Below are positions 26,915 to 37,926 of a DNA stretch of 57,150 bases, piece after piece. The first letter of the stretch is position 1. Every line of letters begins with the position of its first letter. The position numbers and the translations under genes were made by a program. The stretch is from Schizochytrium sp. CCTCC M209059 (Eukaryota; Sar; Bigyra; Thraustochytrida; Thraustochytriidae), in contig KN805374.1 in NCBI GenBank assembly GCA_000818945.1, positions 714,118 through 771,267 of the forward strand, read 5' to 3'. The notes below the pieces were generated by a model. That model did not search any database. It had not been told where the DNA came from and saw only the letters and a program-made list of their open reading frames with translations.

Positions 26915-29251
26915 ATGCCGACGCAAGGAGCGCAGCAGGTCCAGCAGACGAGGCGCTTCGATCACCTGTACGACCCCACATACACGTGCTCGGCACCACG
27001 CGATCATGCTCGCATCACCTCGAACGCGCAGACGAGCACCCTCGAACGCGTACCGGACCGCCAAAACCTGTTTTCCGAAATTCCCTCCGTCTACAAAAGC
27101 CACGAAATGCGACTGCGCACCAAGAGCGACTTGCCAGGCCATGTGAGCACAGCTTATTGCGGCGATGCGCGCGATACAAACGCGCTCAAGGCAGCCAGCT
27201 CCGCCGCAGCCGTCAGTGGACAGCATCGCCACAAGTACTTTCGTAGGCCCGTGGTTCCCATCCTTCACAGTGCCCCGCCCGAAATCCTTCTCGCTGCGCA
27301 GCAACAGCAACACCACCAACAGCAACATGACGAAGAGCGCCAGGCGCTCAATGCCAGCGACCGGCCGTCAAAACTCTATGAAGCCGAGGTCGTCGAAGAG
27401 GTCGACGGCCAGGTCACTCAGGGCACTCAGACTATGCTCCGCGAATCCGAGGCGCAGACTGACCCGTACACCCCAGACTTCTTCATCCCCAAGGGCGCAA
27501 ATCCCGAGCCTGAGATTCTCGAGCTCGCAGGTCTCAAGTTCGGACAAGGGCTCCCCATCACGCAGCATGAGGTTAATTTGATCGAGCGCGCTCGCTTCAA
27601 AAAGGCTTTCTTGGCATCTCTGCCCCCAATTACCGACGAAGCAAGCTTCAACTTGCGCAAACGCATGATGGAAGAGCAAGAACTCCGCGAGTTCAAGTAC
27701 CGCGAAGATGAAATTAACCGCCAGCAAACCGAGCACCTTCGACTGCTCAAGGAGGCCCTCGACGAGCGAGAGGCCGAGGCAGAATACCTCTCCGAACAGC
27801 GTCTCACGGCAATGCGTCAGCAAATGCTGCAGGACAAGGACCAAAAGCTCGTGGCCATACAAAAACAGCGCATCAAGCACCTCCGCAAGCTTGCGCGCGC
27901 CCGCGCAGCAGTATGTCCCGAGAAGCCCACCCACAAAGTGGTTGATGCCTACGACAACTTTGCATCCAAAACCTACGCACCCCTCCTGCGCGATGGTGTC
28001 TTTGACCCGAGCAAGATCGGGCCCCAGGAAGCCGCGCGCGTTGTTCTTCCGCACGATTTGGAGCAATTCATGCACCTCGAAGCTGCCATTGACCCGCGCA
28101 AGCTTTCCTCCAAGCCCCGCAATGTTACTGCTGACCTCTCTCGCGCCCAGGGTCACGGACCAGCAGCGGGCCGTAAACGTCAACAGCTTGTCAACCATCT
28201 TGAATGGATGGACGCCCTCATTCGCTCGCGCAAGTCGGGTGATACCGCCGAAGCCAAGGCTGCCGACGAAGAAATTGCAGAAGACGATCCGCGGATGCCC
28301 ATGTGGCGCAAGCGCGCCGAGAAATTGGAAAGACCGCCCACGCCTCGCATCGCTCGCGCGCAAATCGAAGCAGAAGATGCACCCCAAATCGAAATGGCCC
28401 GCGTCATTACCAATGCGGCGGCTCTGCTCCAACGCCTCATTCGTGGACGTGCCATACAGACCATGATGGTCGAGGGCAAGAACAAGCGTCTCGAGCTCAT
28501 CCGCGAGCTGCGAACAGAGGAGCTCGCCGAGCAACAAGAGCAACAACAACAACAACAACAACACGCAACCGCGCCCAATTCTCCGCCCCACGCTCCTTCG
28601 TCATCCCAAGCAGATTTGCAAGCCGCCGACACCACCGAAAACCTCGCCAAAACTGCTGCCCAGGACGCAGTCCAAGGCGAAGTGCTCTCCACTACGCTCG
28701 ATGTCCTGGCCAACGAGCTCAAGCATATTGCGCAAGAACGTCATGTCCACGCGCTGGCAGAGACTGCCATTGAAAAGCGCCGCCGACGCGAACTTATCCA
28801 AGCCGGAACCCGCCAGGCCGAAGAAATGCGTCGACAGCGTGACGACGAAGTTTACCGTCAGCTCATTCGCGTACATCAAGGTACGGTCGACAGTCTCTTC
28901 GATGAGATCCTTGCCGAGAGTATCGAGTCTGCAGCTGCAGACACCGCCATGGACGAAATTATGCCTCCTGGAAGCTCGCGACCTTCGTCCGCTGCATCGC
29001 GGCCCGCAGGCACAACAAAACAGTCCGAAAAAGAGGTCGTTCATGGCCTCGTCTCTTCCTTCCTTCTGCCTCACGTGCAGCGGGAATCTGTTCGCATGCA
29101 GATCGAGGCCGAAGAGCGCCGATTTGTTCAGGCTGCCCACCGCTCCATTTACGAAACGTTGGCAAACTTTGGCGACGACCCGAGTCGAAGCGTGCTCGAC
29201 AATGACGAGAACGACGAAACCGCTCGCTCAAGTGGACGATCCAAAGAGTAG
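26915..29251 (+). CDS. CFAP91: CFAP91 / MAATS1-type axonemal protein
   Basis: A 778-residue protein. The start is the ATG giving MPTQGAQQVQQTRRFDHLYD; upstream frame residues are low complexity. The family signature GTQTMLRESEAQTDPYTPDF lies near residues 168-190. It is followed by a long charged coiled coil (about 240-340, including MMEEQELREFKYREDEINRQ) and an IQ-like helix NAAALLQRLIRGRAIQTMM at about 498-516. A poly-Q run sits near 540-550. CFAP91 is part of the calmodulin- and spoke-associated complex at the base of radial spokes in motile 9+2 cilia, so the organism should have a motile flagellum at some stage. The gene is intronless and converges on COG7. Confidence 0.88.
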   Translation: MPTQGAQQVQQTRRFDHLYDPTYTCSAPRDHARITSNAQTSTLERVPDRQNLFSEIPSVYKSHEMRLRTKSDLPGHVSTAYCGDARDTNALKAASSAAAVSGQHRHKYFRRPVVPILHSAPPEILLAAQQQQHHQQQHDEERQALNASDRPSKLYEAEVVEEVDGQVTQGTQTMLRESEAQTDPYTPDFFIPKGANPEPEILELAGLKFGQGLPITQHEVNLIERARFKKAFLASLPPITDEASFNLRKRMMEEQELREFKYREDEINRQQTEHLRLLKEALDEREAEAEYLSEQRLTAMRQQMLQDKDQKLVAIQKQRIKHLRKLARARAAVCPEKPTHKVVDAYDNFASKTYAPLLRDGVFDPSKIGPQEAARVVLPHDLEQFMHLEAAIDPRKLSSKPRNVTADLSRAQGHGPAAGRKRQQLVNHLEWMDALIRSRKSGDTAEAKAADEEIAEDDPRMPMWRKRAEKLERPPTPRIARAQIEAEDAPQIEMARVITNAAALLQRLIRGRAIQTMMVEGKNKRLELIRELRTEELAEQQEQQQQQQQHATAPNSPPHAPSSSQADLQAADTTENLAKTAAQDAVQGEVLSTTLDVLANELKHIAQERHVHALAETAIEKRRRRELIQAGTRQAEEMRRQRDDEVYRQLIRVHQGTVDSLFDEILAESIESAAADTAMDEIMPPGSSRPSSAASRPAGTTKQSEKEVVHGLVSSFLLPHVQRESVRMQIEAEERRFVQAAHRSIYETLANFGDDPSRSVLDNDENDETARSSGRSKE

Positions 29252-29761
29252 AGCAGCGTACGATTTCGACTTTCTCGAGCTCGCGCGCATCTTCTTCGTT
29301 GTGACCTACGTAACAAACTACTTCTGTCGACGCTGCGATTGCTCTCGCTCGCGTTTCGACTTCCAACTTTTTACTTTCGATCCCACTTTCACTTTCTTTC
29401 CTCAGCCCAGAGAAAAGACAAAGAAATTCACATCTTACTGGCTTTTACAAGTGTGCATGCTGACACCGCAAAATCATGGCTTTGCTCACGAGCGGCAAAA
29501 CTTGTCACGGCGCTCTCGAATGTACTTGCGTCCTTTGTGTATGTTCATGTCTAACATTATGACACGCTTGTGCACGCAAGCGCAAGAATATTGTATTGAG
29601 TGGCGAGACAGATTGCGGAAAGCGGAGCTACTAGCACTGCTGTTTTCCATGCTGTTCATTTCGCATGAACTTGCGCGGCATTGACAAACGTAACACATGG
29701 TATGTGCAATGATCGAGTGCTCTTCAAAGAGGGGTAGAAGGGGTTGCCATATCCTTCTTGT
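29252..29761. other. Convergent 3' spacer CFAP91/COG7
   Basis: About 510 bp of 3' flanks of two convergent genes. I see no gene or repeat in it. Confidence 0.5.
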
Positions 29762-32719
29762 CTACTGCGAGTTCGTGGCCGCCGCACCTTGTTCCTGCGA
29801 ATCACTTACATCCTCGGCAGCTTGTGACGCAGCCTTGATCTTGTCCAACAAAAGACGTTGCACATGTACAAGCACGTCGCTTCGGCCTGACGACGCAGCC
29901 GTAACAGCAGCCTGTTCAAGGTCGCTCGTCGGGGTCTGCAGTGCGCCGTGAAAGTGCTCCAAAACAACATCATCCGGGGCAGCGATCAAACTCAGAACGT
30001 ACTCGAGCTGACCTAGATCCGCTGCCAATTGCTCCCTGCCCTTGTCTCCAATGCGATCAATCCTCGCAATCTGGAGCATGAGAGTATTGCTGGCGCCCAG
30101 AGCCACCACATTCAGCCACTGGCGGGAAAACTCATCAAGCGCCTCTTCCTCCTCTTCCTCGTCATCATCAAGAACGCCGTCCCTGCCGTCCTCGCCAGCT
30201 TCCTTCTTATCGGCACGATCCAGCGACTCCGTAGCCTTGAGCAAGGGAACCAACCGCGATTCGGCGTCGAGATGCAACAGGTCCTCGAGCGCCTCGCGTG
30301 CCTGACTTCCGAGACGATACACATTGGGTAAAAGATCCTTGGATGCATCCCTGCTTGCGAAGGGTTCGAGAAGTTGAACAAGGTTGCTCAAATGCTTGAC
30401 AACTCGAGTCATGTAACGCAAGGGAGTGCCAAACTCTGAAATCATCTCTTCCTCTGTGCTCTGGAAGTTCTGCACCTGAGCATCCGTATGAAGGGCCCAC
30501 ACACGCATAGCAGACATGTTTTTCCATTCAAGCTGGATTGGAGCCATGATCGACTCGAACGCTACAGACTGCGCCGCTTCGATGAGCTCGTTCAGTGCCG
30601 CTTCGGATCGCTCCATGTATCGACCCCGGATAGAGGCAGCTTCGCCTCCCGCAAGCGTTGTAAGATTCGATTGTGCTTCATCGTCGTTATCCAGCAACGC
30701 TTCGGCCACCAGGGCCGCCATCTTTTGACCGCCGCTCCCTCTTGCCATCTCGGAGCGTTGCGTCAACACCTCGGCTGCCACGCGTGACATTTTCGGGGTA
30801 AGGACCTCCTCACGGAAAGCACGGACGCGAGCCGCAAAGCCAGCTGACTCGTGTAAAAGATCCAAGACCGAAGACGTTTGTTCCTCCCATACGCCCTCAT
30901 GTGTGGAAGAAGCCTCACTTGGATCACCGAACATCTGCTTCAAAACTTGTACACATTTGGTACAGAATTCGAACCAAAAGTCGTCCACAGCGCGCAATAG
31001 GTCGGCAACCTTGGCACCTTGCGAAAACCGCGCGCAGCGCTCCATTGCAGCTTGCACGAGACTTGTGCTGCTTGGATCGCCCAATAGACTACGAATAGTG
31101 TTGGCCGAGACCTGACCCGCACGACCGGCAAACTCGGCAGAGAGAACGCGGCGCTCGAGCGCTCCGTAATTACCAAAGAGACTCGCAAAGGGTTCGGCAA
31201 CAGCCTTGGCCAGGGCCTTGTCGTCGGTCGACGGTCCACTGACCTTGTGCGATGCCTCACCGTCACGCACAGAGGCGACTGGATCGTTACTGCCACTTTC
31301 GCCGCCATGTTCGTGCGCAATTCGCACCACCTGGTCAGCAAATGAGCAGGTCTTTTCAAAGACGTCAATGACGCTTGCAAGTTCGCTCTTTTGCAAGTAC
31401 GACTCGAGGTCAGCCCGAATGAATGCGAGGCCTTCGATCGCAATGCGCTCAATCGCCGAGGCTGCGTGGATTTTGCCAAAGACGCGCACACACCGGCTGG
31501 CCTCGCGCTCCAGGGCGCCAGCAAAGCGTTCGTAAAAACGTTGAATCCACGAGGACAGCGGATCTCCATCCCGCTGCGCTGCCGCGGCGGAGTCTTCCCA
31601 GTCTGTATGCAGAAATCCTGCTCTTGCGGAAGCAAACTCGTTGCAAAGAGTCTGCAGCGTTCCCATGGTTTCAAACACCTCGACAAGGCTGTGAAGACGT
31701 TTTTCGGCGTCTTTGACCTTTTCTTCGCCGCCATCCTCCTCGCCGTCGAGGCACGTACGAATAGCTTCCTGAAGTCCAGGGCCAATGAGGGTTTCCAAAC
31801 GCTCCTCCATGGAAGTGAGCGTTCGTTCTCGCTCCTCCGCTCCGGGCATACCGTCGAGCAGACTTAGACTCTCACGAAGGGAGGACAGACGTTTTGCAAC
31901 GCCCACCAGGTTCTGACTTTCAAAGCCCTCCTCGACCTCTCGCGCCAACCGACTCCAATTCGCCGATTGCTCGAGGACGCCAATTGTTTGGTCCAGGTTC
32001 ATTTTGATCGTATGTAGGTGCTCAAGCGTGTCGATTGTCGTCACTTCCCCAGCACTCGGACTACTTGGGCTTCCCATTTCTGGGCCCCTAGGGGATGCCT
32101 CAAGGGCCGAGCGCTCGAGGCTCACCACTTGCGATTCAAGCTTGCCAACGCCCCGAACCAATGCGCTCGAGTCGCGTCCGATGCGCTCGACTTCCCGTAG
32201 TGCTCTTGGGATTGATCCCAAGAGCTGAGCCATTTGGTCCTCTAGCTTGCTATTGAGCGATTGTGACTCTTGCTGCAAACGGACGAGCACGCTAGCGAGA
32301 TAGCTCTGTGCACATATTGCGTTTAGCAGGAGGAGTGGGAGGGGGGAAAAGACGTTATGTCAGCATTCTTCACATTGCGCTCTTTTATTTGGACACCTCG
32401 AATTTCAAGGACGCGCCCATCCCTCCCTGAAAAAAGAACTTACTTCAATTGGGGCTGGTGCTCGACCTTGCTGCGCGAGGTTAGCGCTCGTGTTCGGAGC
32501 CGGCCCGGCGCCGACCTCGGGTTCAACTTCGTCCGGCGGCGTGGCAAGATCGCTTGGTGCGGCAGCAGCAACAGAAACGTCTTTGTTTGCAAGAGAGCCG
32601 TCAGCGTGCAGGCCCTCCTGCGAGGCGACAGCCTTCTCCAGACAGGTGTTGACCCATGCCTTGATGTCGAGGTCGAGTTCCTCGAAAGGCCGGAGGGTCT
32701 CCTGCGTGAGCGTATCCAT
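29762..32719 (-). CDS. COG7: COG7, conserved oligomeric Golgi complex subunit, two exons
   Basis: Exon 1 is 32719-32444 and exon 2 is 32305-29762, with a 138-bp intron (GTAAGT donor after GAA, CACAG acceptor), joined in phase 0. The product is 939 residues, against about 770 in human. Exon 1 encodes the conserved N-terminal helix FEELDLDIKAWVNTCLE, matching human COG7, plus an Ala/Pro-rich linker. Exon 2 opens with a coiled coil (QESQSLNSKLEDQMAQLLGS, RALREVERI), then LHTIKMNLDQTIGVLEQSANWSRL, which is diagnostic for COG7. An Asp/Glu run (DDDEEEEEEALDEF) interrupts the C-terminal part. COG7 is in lobe B of the COG tether for retrograde intra-Golgi traffic. The exon-intron model is inferred from reading frame and homology. 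Confidence 0.9.
32306..32443 (-). other. COG7 intron (138 bp)
   Basis: On the minus strand the donor is GAA|GTAAGTTC and the acceptor GTGCACAG|AGCTAT. Removal joins two COG7 segments in frame. The intron would otherwise introduce a stop. Confidence 0.88.
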
Positions 32720-33802
32720 GGTTTAGTAAAGGGCCGACCACGCACGCACGCAAGCACGCACGCACGCAAGCACGCACGCACGCAGTCAGGCAGACGGGCT
32801 CACGAACAAAAGTAAAGCCACGAAGGGCTGACAGCAGACTTGCGAGCTATATCTCGCTCCCTCTTCCCGAGGGACGGCAGCCCCCTGGCGGTCTTCAGCG
32901 GCTTTGTCGGCCTCCGGCGCAGGCGAGGCAACTCGTCTTTGCTCGCATGTGCCTGTTGCGCTTATTGCTCAATCTTAGTATACTACTACTACTACTACTA
33001 CTAAGACTAGGCCAAGGCCTGCCTACTGTTTTCTCAGCCGCTTGCGTGGCACTTGCTCTCCCCTCAAATGTGTGGTCTCCGGCAAGCATAAGTGGCACAA
33101 ATATCGCTTTCCACACCAATGGCAAGGCGTTGCCCCCGGCGAGCCTAGCAGGGCTGTTGCACTTTTTTTCTGCCGCTCAGCTCTAGCTAGCTAGTTATAC
33201 TGCATGGCGGCTGCCTGGCGGGCCGATACCGTGCGATATGGGCCGTCCACATTTCCTATTTTCTCTTCTCCATCTGTGCGCCGAGTCTGTTTGCCTCTGA
33301 TGATTATCCGCAGCCGGCCGCTCGCATCACCCACCGCTCAGCTTGGCATTTTACCTTGCTCTAGGCCTAGGCCTTTCTTTATATACAGTCTAGCCTAGCA
33401 GGCCTACCTGCCGCGGCGGCCGGCTAGCTGTCCATTGGTGGCCCCGCGCGCAAAGTCGCCAACGGCGGGCCACACTATGGAATGTGCGGCCACACAAGTG
33501 GACTTTGCAGCCGCACAAGTGTACTTTACGGCCAGGCGAGGAGCAATCTTCCGCCGCCCCGGCGGCAGAACAGAGACGAGGCCCGCGACCCCCGAGACCA
33601 ACCGGCGCAGCAGACGCACGCAAGGCCCAGCCAGAGACAGCCTGCGGCGAGAGCGAGCGAGCGAGCAGCAGCAGCAGCGCGCAGGGCGGCGAGAGTTTGC
33701 TCGCCAGACCACCGCGGCCCGCCGGCAAGCGAGCGAGCGAGCTAGCAAGCGACCCGACCCACCCACCCATTCAGACCGGTGGTGCCAGGAAAACCAGCCA
33801 AA
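32720..33802. other. Divergent COG7 / IMPDH-like promoter spacer
   Basis: About 1.1 kb with a GCAC/AAGC microsatellite (32740-32785), a (TAC)n run near 32980-33003, a TAGGCCTA palindrome at 33362-33369 followed by AGGCCTA at 33400-33406, and a GAGC repeat near 33655-33665. No gene is seen. Confidence 0.55.
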
Positions 33803-35350
33803 ATGGCGTCTCCCTTTCCCGTGGACAAGTTCGAGCTCAGCGCCGACGAGATGGACGGCGTGGGCTCGGACGCACTCTTCGGGACGACGACGGGTGGCCG
33901 CGGGTTCACCTTTGACGACGTCATCTTGCTGCCCGGACAGGTGGACTTTGGCGTGACCGACATCACGCTGGAGACCCAGCTGACCCGTAACATCAAGTTG
34001 AACATGCCCCTGGTGAGCTCCCCCATGGATTCTGTGACGGAGCACCTCATGGCCATCAACATGGCGTTGCACGGCGGCATCGGCTTCATTCACCGCGGAA
34101 ACACTATCGCGGAGCAGGCCGAGGAGGTCCGTCTCGTGAAGCGCTACAAGAGCGGCTTCATCACCGAACCCTTTTGCCTGGCGCCCTCCAACACAATCGC
34201 CGACGTGGACAGCATGACTGCGGAAAAGGGCTTCACCGGCGTTCCCATCACCGAGAACGGCGACGGCCATGGAAAACTCCTCGGTATGGTGACCTCGCGT
34301 GATGTCGACTTCATCGAGGATAGGTCACGCGAGCTCTCGAGCGTCATGACGCCGCTGAGCGACCTGTACACCCTGCAGGAGAGCTGCTCCCTGGAAGAGG
34401 CGAACAAGGAGCTGCGCGAGAGCAAGCGCGGCAAGATCCCCGTCGTCGACGGCGAGGGAAACCTCGTGTCTCTCGTCTCGCGCAAGGATCTCCTCAAGAA
34501 CCGTGACTTTCCCGACTCGAGCAAGGACAAGAACGACCGCCTCATGGTTGGCGCCTCGGTCGGAATTGCCGACGTCGACGAGGCCAAAGAGCGCATGGCT
34601 GCCCTCGTCGAGGCTGGCGTCGACGTCATCACGCTCGAGTCCCGCCACCCGGACATTGATCGCGAGGTCGAGCTCATCAAGTTTGCCAAGTCCAACTTCC
34701 CCGAGCTCGACGTCATTGGCGGTAACATTGTGACCGCCCGGCAGATGGAGGAACTTGTCAAGGCTGGCGTCGACGCCGTGCGCGTGGGCATGGGCGTGGC
34801 TTCCATCGCCACCGGCCAGCTGGTCAAGGCTGTCGGCCGCCCGCAAATGTCGGCTGTCTTCCACGTCTCGCGCATTGCCCACTCCCACGGCATTCCTGTC
34901 ATTGCGGACGGCGGCATCGCCAACAGTGGTTGCGCCATCAAGGCGCTTTCGCTTGGCGCGAGCACCGTCATGATGGGCTCCCTTCTTGCGGGAACCGAGG
35001 AGTCTCCCGGCCAGTACTACTTTCAGGATGGCCTGCGCCTTAAAAAGTACCGTGGCAACCATTCTCGCGACGCGCTTGTGAGTGAGGGTCTGCAGGACTC
35101 TGGCGATGTTCCCCTCGTCTCGACCGGCGTTTCGGGCGCCGTCGTCGACAAGGGCTCGGTGCGCCGCTTCCTCCCATACCAAACGCAGAGTATCCGCCAT
35201 GGTCTCCAGGACCTTGGTGTGCGTTCCCTCGCGGCGCTGCACGACTCTCTGTACGACCAGACCCTTCGCTTCGAGATCCGCTCTTCTGCGGCGCAAAAGG
35301 AGGGCGGTGTCCACGATCTGCACACCTTTGTCCGCAACTACGTGCACTAA
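33803..35350 (+). CDS. IMP dehydrogenase-like protein, probable pseudoenzyme
   Basis: A 515-residue protein (human IMPDH2 is 514) starting MASPFPVDKF. The fold is clearly IMPDH: FTFDDVILLPGQVDFG, SSPMDSVTEHLMAINMALHG, two CBS modules at about 118-235, VIADGGI (366-372), STVMMGSLL, LRLKKYRG, and the C-terminal AQKEGGVHDLHTF. The catalytic parts are altered. The loop that carries the catalytic Cys in all active IMPDHs and GMP reductases reads RVGMGVASIATGQ, with Ala336 at the Cys position. The NAD-site DSSQG reads ESRHP (279-283). The flap Arg-Tyr pair is missing. Classical IMP oxidation therefore looks impossible. Codon bias is strong and the frame intact, so it is a maintained, likely expressed gene. 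A regulatory or filament role is speculation. Confidence 0.92.
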   Translation: MASPFPVDKFELSADEMDGVGSDALFGTTTGGRGFTFDDVILLPGQVDFGVTDITLETQLTRNIKLNMPLVSSPMDSVTEHLMAINMALHGGIGFIHRGNTIAEQAEEVRLVKRYKSGFITEPFCLAPSNTIADVDSMTAEKGFTGVPITENGDGHGKLLGMVTSRDVDFIEDRSRELSSVMTPLSDLYTLQESCSLEEANKELRESKRGKIPVVDGEGNLVSLVSRKDLLKNRDFPDSSKDKNDRLMVGASVGIADVDEAKERMAALVEAGVDVITLESRHPDIDREVELIKFAKSNFPELDVIGGNIVTARQMEELVKAGVDAVRVGMGVASIATGQLVKAVGRPQMSAVFHVSRIAHSHGIPVIADGGIANSGCAIKALSLGASTVMMGSLLAGTEESPGQYYFQDGLRLKKYRGNHSRDALVSEGLQDSGDVPLVSTGVSGAVVDKGSVRRFLPYQTQSIRHGLQDLGVRSLAALHDSLYDQTLRFEIRSSAAQKEGGVHDLHTFVRNYVH

Positions 35351-36058
35351 GCTGGCCGAAATCGTCGGCCCACTTCGCATTTGCTGCGTTAAATGTTACG
35401 AACGAACTTGCTCTGGCTTTTACTCCCTGCGACCCGCAATTCTTTAAAGAAAAACAATCGTAAGAAAATAGACAGAAGGAACGAGTGCTCATGCACACAA
35501 GTTTGCGCTCCTCCACGTGGCTCGACAAGCTGCTGCGCTGCCAGGTAGGATAAAGCAGAACATAGGCTACATAGGCCTACATGGAAAAAAAAATTATAAC
35601 ATCCGTTCGTGACCTCACCCGTGTCTTTGATTTTTTAGCTTGAAGACGAAAAACCAAAAAGCGAAATCAGAGGCAAACGATGAAGACTCCATCCGAGGCC
35701 GCCGACTCAAAATATACCACTATGAAAACACTTTTCAAGCGCTCATATGAAACGAGAACAGCGTTTTCTTTCGGGAAAGCTCACAACAAGAGTATCAAAG
35801 AGTTTCGTCCAAGCTCTTTCTACCTACGTCCTTTCGGTATACATTGTCTCACAGTCAATTCTCTGTGCGCTTTACCAAACGCTTTTCGCAACAAGAGAGA
35901 TCGTGTCTGACATGTTCGAAATCATTCCTGGAAAAAGAGAATCGATTATTTCATAAATGAATGAGAAATAAAAGTAGGGCATGACGTCAGTGTGAGGCGA
36001 AATTCTTCGTGCTTGGGTCAAAGCGTTTTTTGATGTTAGTTTGCTTTGTTTTGTATTT
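35351..36058. other. Convergent 3' spacer
   Basis: About 700 bp of AT-richer DNA between the convergent IMPDH-like and ABM genes. It holds a TAGGCCTA palindrome at 35572-35579. Short open frames here have no recognisable domain. Confidence 0.5.
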
Positions 36059-36409
36059 CTAGAGCAGAAATACGTCATCCTCGTGGTGCATGAGTTCGCG
36101 GTATTTCACGGGCTCATCAGGGAGCACCTCGTTGAGCTCCTTGACCACGCGCTCGTGCAAATCACTGCGCAACCAATGGCGCAGATGGGCACGAGACTCC
36201 CATTCCGTGACCACCATGAATTTGTCGGGATCCTCGGTGTCCATGAGCGTCTCAATGTTCATAAGACCGGGCCAGTCGCGGACGTCTGTCTCCACATTGG
36301 ACATGATCTGCCGTACCTTGACCTCCTGCATCGGCGGGATGCGTCGCTCTGAAATCCTGATCACCTTGCCCAAGTGGACAAGGGCCACCTTGGCCTTGCT
36401 CATGGACAT
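36059..36409 (-). CDS. ABM-domain (antibiotic biosynthesis monooxygenase-like) protein
   Basis: A 116-residue protein starting MSMSKAKVALVHLGKVIRIS; this is the only ATG in the frame. The core VKVRQIMSNVETDVRDWPGL, METLMDTEDPDKF-type and FMVVTEWESRAHLRHWLRSD segments have the pattern of the dimeric alpha-beta barrel ABM/DUF-type fold. Members include monooxygenases and heme-degrading enzymes, but many have no known activity. The specific function is unknown. A GCT-repeat stretch (in the plus-strand sense) lies just upstream, in the presumed 5' UTR. Confidence 0.72.
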   Translation of the reverse strand: MSMSKAKVALVHLGKVIRISERRIPPMQEVKVRQIMSNVETDVRDWPGLMNIETLMDTEDPDKFMVVTEWESRAHLRHWLRSDLHERVVKELNEVLPDEPVKYRELMHHEDDVFLL

Positions 36410-36428
36410 GGCTGCCGCCGCCGCTGCC

Positions 36429-36461
<33 letters not shown>

Positions 36462-37926
36462 TCCGCGTCCGCTTCCCGCCTGTCAGGCCACTCGGGACTA
36501 CTCGAGGTAGCCTTTTGCCGCCTTTGCCCGACCCGTGCCGTGCTCGCTCGCGCGCAGGCCCTCGCGGCGCGTTCGCGATCTGTACTGCTTGTCCTCTCTC
36601 TCCCTGTGCTCTCACCAAGTAGATCATCGAGTTGGGCCTCCCTTCCCGTCTGCGCCCCAAGTTGAGCGGGAAGTGCGTGCACAAAAGTCTCCGCAGCCGC
36701 GTCCCCAAGAGAAAAAAAAGGGGCTATCCTACAAAATTAGGTCGCTTGATACAATCCCGGGACTTCCCGGCCGGGCCGGACCGGGCCGCCCCGAGCCGCT
36801 CGTAACGGTCATTATCCGGTGGCTGGATACGCACCGAGGCTAGCTGGCCGGCCGGCTGGGGACCCATGGCTCTGGCTGCTTTCCCTGGCTTTGGCTGATT
36901 GGTTCGTAGCTTCTGTCGACAGTCGGGTGAATGGCCGGCCCTGGCTGGATGCTAGCCTCCAATTGACAGCCGCGCGGCCCTTGGCTTTGCTCATATTCTA
37001 GCATCTTTGCTTCGCACACTGAGGGTCAGATTTAGCTCAGGCTTGGAAGTTCGAAATAGGCTGCGCATAGAAGTTTTGTTCCGTCTCGTGCAATAGGCCA
37101 GCTTCCATGGAGAGGACTCGCCTGCGTTACTTTGCAAGCATCAAGGTTGATACCGCAAACAAGCAAATAACCTGGCAATTAATAGCAATCAAAAGCAACC
37201 CTTTAGCATCTCGTCCACAGCCGACTCTTTGTCGTGAGAGAAAGAGAGTTGGAACACCGCAAACCCAAGATTCGCGCCGCTGCGTCAAATACATTTAATC
37301 CGACTTGCCGGAGGCGGCGAGGGAGATCAGAATAATTCTTCTCGGGCCAGTGTAGCCGCCATTGGCTCGACTGCAGTCATACAGAGGCTCATTCATTCAT
37401 TCATTGTGGCAACCCGCCCCCGTGCGGTTCTGCCCCAAAACATCTTTTCAAAAGTACCAAAAAGTACCAAAAAAAAGTATTTTCTGAGAGAGAGAAGCGG
37501 TCGCGCGAACTGTTACAATTTGGCTTAGGGCGCGGCAAGCAGCCAAACGAACAGCTGATTGAATGGTCAGTCGTTTCCCCCCCACGTCTGCGCGTATTCA
37601 TCTCCAATAACCCCATTTGGCGCATCGCGCTGAGCAGAACGCTAAACGTGGACGCTGGCCGTAGGTGCGTAGGACACGCGCCTGCGTAAGTAAGCGTGCG
37701 CGCACGAGGGCGCGCGTGAGCACGTGAAGGTCTGGTGCATGCACTGCTTTTGTGCGTTGGAGAAGGGTAGGGTCGATCGCCTGTAGCTTCGCGGCTTCAA
37801 GCGCGCCCGTTGCACAGTGAAGGCAAAGCAGGGTTAGGTTGACGCCTTTAACCAATTAGAGCAACAACAAGTCGAGAGACTCTTCTTGAGAAAGACGCTC
37901 TCCTGTCCAGCGTTGTGCCGTCTGAA
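36410..37926. other. Divergent spacer ABM gene / K+ channel
   Basis: About 1.5 kb. It contains a GCT/GCC trinucleotide tract at about 36411-36463, GC-rich inverted-repeat sequence near 36760-36795, and a CATT run at about 37387-37405. No tRNA or gene could be supported. Confidence 0.5.

Noticed and set aside
33404..34270. Long minus-strand frame opposite the IMPDH-like gene (and similar ones opposite NDPK, CFAP91 and the AcD gene)
   Set aside because: Antisense frames stay open because of strong GC3 bias on the coding strand; they show no domain.
37027..37065. tRNA-like A-box (TAGCTCAGGCTTGG) followed by GTTCGAAA
   Set aside because: The two boxes are much too close and no cloverleaf can be drawn.
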